Under the pieces are notes generated by a model. The model did not search any database. It had not been told where the DNA came from and saw only the letters and a program-made list of their open reading frames with translations. A stretch of 37,310 nucleotides of DNA from CAYPKG01 sp964411275 (GTDB lineage: Bacteria; Bacillota; Clostridia; Christensenellales; CAG-138): positions 1 through 37,310 of the forward strand of contig CAYPKG010000020.1 in the NCBI GenBank assembly GCA_964411275.1. Direction: 5' to 3'. The translations under genes were made by a program, and so were the position numbers. Every line of letters starts with the position of its first letter. The stretch's first letter is position 1. Positions 32,601 through 37,310 of this stretch are shown here, piece by piece.

Positions 32601-35340
32601 TCCTGCCAAAAGAATATATCCGAATTCTACATTGCCTAGATACCAACATCGGATAAAGAATTGCTATTCCACCACGCTGGTGGGAATGCGCAGCACCGAC
32701 AGCAGCAGCCAATATTTGGGCAGCTTTGCGGGCGCTGTCAATCGTCCTACACCAACTGATAAGGGCAATAATACATATAGAGCGGAAATATCAAATTGTT
32801 ATGCGGCGGGAGAGGTTGGCAACTACGATGTGGACATGGATTTAAGCCTGGCTGCCAACCCCCAGCGGGTAGGTGGGTTTTTAGGCGAGGAGCGGATAGA
32901 TTTTTCAAGATTTACCAATTGCTATTACGACAAGCAGACCACTGCCGCCCGTGAATGGGGCGCTGGAAACGACCAAAACTATCCGGGCATCACCGGCGTT
33001 TTGACCACAGATACAGTAAACAGCGGCGGCGAAACGGTCAACGGGCTTACAGGCATTCCATCGGGGAGCACCCTTGGCTTCAGGGGCTTTACGGATACCA
33101 CCAAGTGGCAGTATCAAGACGGGCATTACCCCCAGCTGACTGCATTTTCAAACGCCTCCTCAGCCGACTGGGGCAGCAGCGAGCGGGCCAATCTTGCAAA
33201 GGCGTATTCCTTAGCATCCACCTCCACCGTCATGCTCAACACCTGGCAGAAGGGCTATGACTGGAATGATGAAGGCGTGCGTACGAAATTGGAGACGAGC
33301 TACGACCGTGACAAGGAAGACGACCATAAAGGGCATCGATACACCTATGACACCGTGCGGGAAATCACCTCTCCCTTTACAGTTACGAACGGCAATGCCA
33401 GCTACAGCCATATGGTGGGCACAGGCGCCCCCAGCATGGCGGGACCAGACAGAGTCACCGACACCGTAGTAATCGATGACGCCACGAAAACCGGCAGGAC
33501 GGAAAACCCCGGCATGGACTGGTACCGGATTTCTACCTCCGTCGGCGGGCAGACGGGCCACCGCCCCATCCGCCTGATTGGATATATGGGCATCGATGCG
33601 GGCCAAAACAAAACGGTGTCCTCCGGGCAGAGGTACGACCACAGGCCGGACGTTACACTCACCATGGTGGATACCCTTACGGATAACCTTGTGGTGGGTG
33701 TGGATGACGCACAAATTTGGTCTACCAGCATACAGGGAGGGTATCCGGAGGACAGCAGAAAGTATTGGGCTGTGCCTACTATGGAAACAAGTTTTGCCGC
33801 CAGCAAGAACGCCTGGATCTATACGGAGATTTGGCGGGCTGCGCAGAACCCGGATGGTACGTATGCGGTGGATACGTTGGATGAATATGGCTTTACGGAG
33901 GTTACGGACGACGGCACATACAAACTGGTGCCGGATCTATCCGTCAAGGTCACGGGCAGCGGAACCGGCAGCGGTCTGACGCTGGATGAACAGAAATGGA
34001 ACGGTGAGCTGCCCATCTATCCGGATACCAGCATTGAGAGGAAATACATCATCTCCTATTACTGGATGCTGGCGGACGGGCGCTATGCCACGGACTATAA
34101 AATCATCACAATCGAGCCGGGGGAGTACGACTTAACGCTGGACGTGCTCTCTATGGAGGCTGGGACAAAAAGCGACCCAACCAACAGCCACTACCTGTAC
34201 CTGGGCACAGAAGAGGATGATGCTGCTGGCGAACTGGGATATATCCTGAGCGATGCAACCGAAACCAAGAGCACTGCTGTGGACATCCCCTATACCAAGA
34301 ACAGCGCTGCCGCGTGGAAAAAGCTGACCAAGGATGTGCTGGTGCGCAAGGGTCAAATAGATTTATATGCCAACGACGCGGACAAGACCCTGATGGGAAC
34401 CGGGACATTCAATAATGTGGTGGATGGAAGTCCCATTACCATCCCAACGGATTTCTACTATATCACCAAGGAATACGATAACTTCCAGGGCGCGTTTCGG
34501 GAAATTACCGAGCGGCAAACGGTAGACGTCACATACACAGTAGTGGAAAAGAAAGAAGCCGGAAGGGGCACCGGGGAGTTTTACCTGCGGTTTAATAAGC
34601 TTGCCAACGTGCCGGATGATGAAATCGCCTTCGCTTCAGAAGGAACCAACGACACAGGCGGCATTCCTGACGATGCCCTCGCCTATATCAACGATACGCA
34701 GTTTAATACCGAAATTACATTATGGGTAAGCAGCGGCACCGGCTTTGAATTTATCAAAACGGATGAAGACGGCAATCCCTTTGGGGAAGGCGATGCGGAG
34801 TTTCAGCTATATAGCTGCGGCCATGTACACGATGCCGATTGCGGCGGCCAGGTTGATGAAGATGAATGCAATCACTATCACGAATTGGATTCCGGCGGCA
34901 ACATTATCGGGGGCAACCACTCCCCAACCGCAACAAACGAGGACGGCTGCTGCTGGCTGGTAGAGGGTCACACCGTCCGGACAGAACAGACGGATGATAC
35001 GGGAAGAGTAGTGTTTTCAGCCCTCGGCAGCGGCGATTACATACTGGCCGAAACCAAAACCAAGGAGGGGTACCAGCTTCCGGTGGGGCAGTGGCTGCTT
35101 CATGTGGATGCGATTAGCGGTACTGTTACAATCACTGCCCGGGGCGATATCCCGCCGGCATTTAAGGTTGAACGAACCAGTACGGAAGTGCTCATGCTGC
35201 CGAACTACAGGCAGATGACGTTGCCGGCATCTGGCGGCGCAGGAACAATTGCGTTCACAATCGGCGGCATCGTATTGATTGGCATAGCCGTGATTTTGAT
35301 CGTTGTTCTATCAAAGAAAAAGCCGAAGGATAAAGACTAA
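29605..35340 (+). CDS. Giant LPxTG-like surface protein, probable pilus tip adhesin
   Basis: 1911 aa. Order of parts: signal peptide about 1-31; N-terminal domain to about 210; Cys/His-rich modules about 215-475, including four near-identical 27-residue repeats (243-350); a Ser/Glu/Pro-rich linker about 520-610; a long beta-rich region with GLUG-like features (NCYYDKQTT near 1106); further beta domains; a Cna-B/SpaA-type domain from about 1713 (FEFIKTDEDGNPF, E-box-like YILAETKTKEGY) with an inserted Cys/His cluster; sorting signal LPASG at 1873-1877, a membrane helix and KKKPKDKD. The sorting region closely matches that of the major pilin next door, implying the same sortase. AAAGGAGA precedes the ATG. 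The ligand is unknown. The LPASG motif departs from canonical LPxTG by Ser. Confidence 0.9.
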   Translation: MRIARHEKKYRLLSLLFAAIVTAGLIIPALAQIQWPTKIERFERYNPVYTETVALGTAREELKLPQYLRAVVPLSDAVASSFVQAEPIVDMTDGYEHYDYYNFGYVAPKDVAGIYASGGKAIYTIHYADRNGEGVLAEIAYRVYGSIGGSENTWFACNEAGSVTGVVLDIPVTWKGDYDENNIGEYTLAASFSGYTYSEARPFVKITVEEAGEVCTCGAAEGEAHGHDCPLHEHGDDCDTKECTCGAQADENGVTTHAEDCALYTEEIQCTCGAQADENGVTTHAEDCALYTEETQCTCGAQADENGVTTHAEDCALYTEETQCTCGAQADENGVTTHAGDCALYTEEIHCTCEVGEDTYSEEHSEDCPYFEKVELLCTCDLATNETSDEHDISCPCYVRLAVDCHCGIDGQAIDEDNFAWAHLEDCIHFSPIECMCREMVETTYTDYIDGVEKTHTEMVPGDYSHVHDPENIDCPLYAKDTVRFKKLVSGEESVMSQEDANKIIAVQEAAQALAARNLDADPSEAQSGGEAQSNLEAQNGLEPQSSPEVQSSPDALSSLEALSSPDALSSLEAPGGEEASAGGEAPGGEEAQTGEEEQSQEEQSGQEAGVLYPALGKIELVKDSEQSGNSYDTQMKLLSINGGGANDRKIDSYIVSNTPTSGNADAWTDYLNTMWRNKAHNVFAWTLAEDTGAHNSWAWDGKTATGTTGFVTTNPNRTPSKSGNVYTVYSGQQMRFAMTNLKLTDPQVTIKFGANINLNGDEYSWTAVLPAKNLDFNINGNGKTIYNFSSDASHTDLNKAAAAMINGMADDSYSSTNPKSIFENMTFKTAKLASYGTNTNKGSSIFGSIRTVFEMTDITISDSMFYGLDVVSPFFTSGTQPPHTADISKVTRAHTENNYMYGRDHIGGSFCFGSGNTYRNCSSVNSLLVSVGFHSGGFMSCFNQSAEFYDCYAVNEMYSKKSTGMFCGYPGEDVIIENCFTSGKLEGMEMSGGFLGEIPAKRIYPNSTLPRYQHRIKNCYSTTLVGMRSTDSSSQYLGSFAGAVNRPTPTDKGNNTYRAEISNCYAAGEVGNYDVDMDLSLAANPQRVGGFLGEERIDFSRFTNCYYDKQTTAAREWGAGNDQNYPGITGVLTTDTVNSGGETVNGLTGIPSGSTLGFRGFTDTTKWQYQDGHYPQLTAFSNASSADWGSSERANLAKAYSLASTSTVMLNTWQKGYDWNDEGVRTKLETSYDRDKEDDHKGHRYTYDTVREITSPFTVTNGNASYSHMVGTGAPSMAGPDRVTDTVVIDDATKTGRTENPGMDWYRISTSVGGQTGHRPIRLIGYMGIDAGQNKTVSSGQRYDHRPDVTLTMVDTLTDNLVVGVDDAQIWSTSIQGGYPEDSRKYWAVPTMETSFAASKNAWIYTEIWRAAQNPDGTYAVDTLDEYGFTEVTDDGTYKLVPDLSVKVTGSGTGSGLTLDEQKWNGELPIYPDTSIERKYIISYYWMLADGRYATDYKIITIEPGEYDLTLDVLSMEAGTKSDPTNSHYLYLGTEEDDAAGELGYILSDATETKSTAVDIPYTKNSAAAWKKLTKDVLVRKGQIDLYANDADKTLMGTGTFNNVVDGSPITIPTDFYYITKEYDNFQGAFREITERQTVDVTYTVVEKKEAGRGTGEFYLRFNKLANVPDDEIAFASEGTNDTGGIPDDALAYINDTQFNTEITLWVSSGTGFEFIKTDEDGNPFGEGDAEFQLYSCGHVHDADCGGQVDEDECNHYHELDSGGNIIGGNHSPTATNEDGCCWLVEGHTVRTEQTDDTGRVVFSALGSGDYILAETKTKEGYQLPVGQWLLHVDAISGTVTITARGDIPPAFKVERTSTEVLMLPNYRQMTLPASGGAGTIAFTIGGIVLIGIAVILIVVLSKKKPKDKD
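30331..30654 (+). repeat. Four 81-bp in-frame tandem repeats
   Basis: Units start at 30331, 30412, 30493 and 30574 and differ at very few bases. Each encodes a 27-residue module with C-x-C-x11-H-x3-C. Flanking, more diverged copies lie on both sides. Near identity makes copy-number change by slippage or recombination likely. Confidence 0.95.
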
Positions 35341-35421
35341 GGCGCTTATAATCCGTTGCAGCAGCGGGCCCCAAGTTCGCTGATCACCATATAAACAAAT
35401 AACCAAAGGAGAAAGTATAGT

Positions 35422-36948
35422 ATGAAAAACATGTTAAAAAAACCGGTAACAGTACTTATCACCGTATTGATGCTCTGCGGACTGATGGCCACCGCGCTTG
35501 CGGAGAACGCTTCCCTGCCGCCCGAAACTGGCACGCTGACGATCCATAAGTATTTGATGGACGACGTGTCTCAGGCTGGGGAGCCCAATGACGGCAGGCC
35601 GATTACTATCCCGTCTGGCATAGACCCTCTGGAAGGAATTAAATTTGATGTGTATAAAATTGAAATTCCAGAATCAGGCAAGGTGCCCGTGGATGGGGAC
35701 TATACGGTAGACAGCAAGACTGCTGCCACAAAACTGACCTCGAATAGCGTAGTTTTCAATGTCTCTAAGGTTGAAACGCTGACAACAGATACCGATGGCG
35801 AGGTATCCTCGGGCGCTCTTGAACAGGGATTTTACCTGGTGATCGAGCAGCCCGATGAAAGGGTCGCTGCCCCTGCTGCCCCCTTTGTGGTGGCCGTTCC
35901 CATGACGCTTAATACTGAAGATGGGAACACCGAATGGATTAAGGATGTTCATGTGTATCCCAAGAACGAGAGCTTGACAGCAGAAAAAGAGCCCAGCGTC
36001 ACCTCCGTAGAGCTGGGAGAAACCGTGACATGGACCATTGAGGCCTCCGTCCCAACCGACATTGCGGCGTTTAAAAAATATAACATCGTTGATATCCTGG
36101 ACGAAGCGCTTACCTACACGGCGGACACCGTAGTGGTGAAAGGCCTTGACGCCAGTGAAGCAGAGAAGGGTACTTTGACTGAACGCACCCATTGGACGGT
36201 TGAAGTAAAGAGCGATAACAAGCTGACAATCGAATTCACCCCTGCGGGCCGTACGGAGCTTGCCAAATATAAGTTTGTGAAGATTACATTTGATACCACC
36301 GTCAATGCAAACATTTTAGGCAATGAGGATCATAGCGTAACGAACAAGGCGACTGTGGAGTTTACCAACCGCTTTGACGAAGAAAAAATAAATGAGACGA
36401 CCGAGACCAATATTCACACCGCATCCGTTAAAATCGAAAAAATCGACGCCAACACCGGCACGGGCGTTCCTGGCGCGCAGTTCCAGATTGCATCCAGCGA
36501 AGATAATGCAAAGAATGGGAGATATCTGAAAAAACTTGGCGGGAAAATTGTAGATTATTTAGAAACGGGCTATGATGGTGCAGATCCCTGGATTGAAGAG
36601 ACTGATTCCGGTAATCCCGCAATAGCAATATTTGAGGGCCTCAAGGACTATATAGAGGATGCAGTCGGCAATAAAACCTACCTCTCCTATTGGCTGGTGG
36701 AGACCAGGGCGCCCGCAGGCTATAACCTTCTGGCCGCTCCTGTAAAGGTGACATTTACAGAAGAGAACTCCAAGGCGGAGTTGGATCCTGCATATACGGT
36801 GACAACCGAGATTAAAAACACCACCGACTTCACGCTGCCCAGGACGGGTGGCGCAGGAACCATTCTCTTCACAGTGGGCGGTATCGTCCTGATCGGCCTG
36901 GCCGCGATCCTGATCGTAACAAGCCGCAAGAAAGCGAAAGAGGACTAG
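35422..36948 (+). CDS. LPRTG-anchored major (backbone) pilin, SpaH/EbpB-like
   Basis: 508 aa. Signal peptide 1-27 (ATALA cleavage region). The pilin motif WIKDVHVYPKN places the polymerising lysine at K181. An isopeptide-forming D2-type domain follows (about 190-335), then a Cna-B-type domain with the E-box YWLVETRAPAGYN (E427). The sorting signal LPRTG is at 472-476, followed by a helix and RKKAKED. These are all features of sortase-polymerised backbone pilins. AAAGGAGA lies before the ATG, 81 nt after the giant protein, with a class C sortase gene next. C-terminal anchor nearly identical in pattern to the giant protein's. Confidence 0.95.
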   Translation: MKNMLKKPVTVLITVLMLCGLMATALAENASLPPETGTLTIHKYLMDDVSQAGEPNDGRPITIPSGIDPLEGIKFDVYKIEIPESGKVPVDGDYTVDSKTAATKLTSNSVVFNVSKVETLTTDTDGEVSSGALEQGFYLVIEQPDERVAAPAAPFVVAVPMTLNTEDGNTEWIKDVHVYPKNESLTAEKEPSVTSVELGETVTWTIEASVPTDIAAFKKYNIVDILDEALTYTADTVVVKGLDASEAEKGTLTERTHWTVEVKSDNKLTIEFTPAGRTELAKYKFVKITFDTTVNANILGNEDHSVTNKATVEFTNRFDEEKINETTETNIHTASVKIEKIDANTGTGVPGAQFQIASSEDNAKNGRYLKKLGGKIVDYLETGYDGADPWIEETDSGNPAIAIFEGLKDYIEDAVGNKTYLSYWLVETRAPAGYNLLAAPVKVTFTEENSKAELDPAYTVTTEIKNTTDFTLPRTGGAGTILFTVGGIVLIGLAAILIVTSRKKAKED

Positions 36949-37044
36949 GCGTTAAGCATAAGGCAAAGTGAACGCTAAGAAGGATACAGGGGGCGGGGCC
37001 GGACCGCCGCGCTCCCTTACCTTCGATATCAGGAAGGAACACAG

Positions 37045-37310
37045 ATGAAGAAACCGCTGCTGATACTATTGGTCGCCCTGCTTGGCGTGGGTCTGCTGGC
37101 TTATCCATTCGTTGCCAACTATATATCAGAGAAAAACGGATCATACGCCACCGAAGCCTATCAACAGCAAGTAGCCGATACGGACGAGCAGGAGATTGAG
37201 GCAGCGTGGGCTGAGGCGGTCAAGTACAATGAGAACCTCTCGGGCAGCCCGGCACACTGGATCGTCAACAGTAAATCGGACAAAAATTATAAGGTACGGG
37301 ATCTTTTGTA
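37045..37310 (+). CDS. Class C (pilin) sortase, cut by the window end
   Basis: Partial: 88 codons to the window edge. Starts MKKPLLILLVALLGVGLLAYPFVANY, one N-terminal membrane helix ending in YPFVANY as in class C sortases, then a Q/E-rich stretch and AEAVKYNENL. The catalytic His, TLxTC and Arg lie beyond the window, so the class rests on the N-terminus and on context (directly after a backbone pilin). AGGAAGGAA precedes the ATG. Confidence 0.82.
   Translation, partial: MKKPLLILLVALLGVGLLAYPFVANYISEKNGSYATEAYQQQVADTDEQEIEAAWAEAVKYNENLSGSPAHWIVNSKSDKNYKVRDLL

Overview
The window looks like a chromosomal segment of an anaerobic, endospore-forming member of the Clostridia (Firmicutes). It has the spoIIA sporulation operon (spoIIAA-spoIIAB-sigF), a K+-dependent membrane pyrophosphatase, indolepyruvate:ferredoxin oxidoreductase, a TPP-riboswitch thiamine salvage operon, a Bacillus-type PurR and Gram-positive LPXTG surface proteins. 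The genus cannot be read from the sequence. By eye the housekeeping part is GC-rich, while about 7.5-8.8 kb and 25.0-29.0 kb are visibly AT-richer, which suggests accessory DNA.

Layout. 0.1-3.1 kb: a PAP2 phosphatase and hppA converge on a shared hairpin terminator. 3.4-4.9 kb: spoIIA operon (minus strand) behind a SigH-like promoter. 5.2-7.5 kb: iorAB (minus). 8.0-8.8 kb: an unrecognised secreted/membrane protein built from two tandem 86-residue repeats. 8.9-13.4 kb (minus): yhaM-type exonuclease, a lipoprotein class B PBP of MecA-like layout, a LOG-family protein and a Usp-like protein. 13.4-16.6 kb (minus): thiM-thiE-HAD-thiD under a TPP riboswitch with a clear terminator. 16.7-24.9 kb: ychF, a MATE transporter, an Lsa-like antibiotic-resistance ABC-F gene with a leader/attenuator, divergent purR with two palindromic operator candidates, and a Ca2+-type P-ATPase. 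25.0-25.5 kb: a small HD-domain protein.

25.8-37.3 kb is the most interesting part: a tyrosine recombinase gene (interrupted by a one-base frameshift), then a 205-bp AT-rich segment bounded by 24-bp inverted repeats (23/24 match), then a sortase-pilus operon. That operon carries an Rrf2 regulator, a coiled-coil gene with an in-frame stop, signal peptidase I, a subtilisin-like lipoprotein, a 1911-residue LPxTG-like tip/adhesin, the LPRTG major pilin and a class C sortase cut by the window end. Inside the bounded segment lies a near-consensus promoter (TTGACA, 17 nt, TATATT) that points AWAY from the pilus operon, into the 3' end of the recombinase gene. Inverting the segment would aim it at the operon with a leader of about 110 nt. 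I read this as a phase-variable invertible promoter switch for pili, captured in the OFF orientation. The frameshifted recombinase raises the possibility that it is locked. The inference rests on sequence only; read-level evidence of both orientations would decide it.
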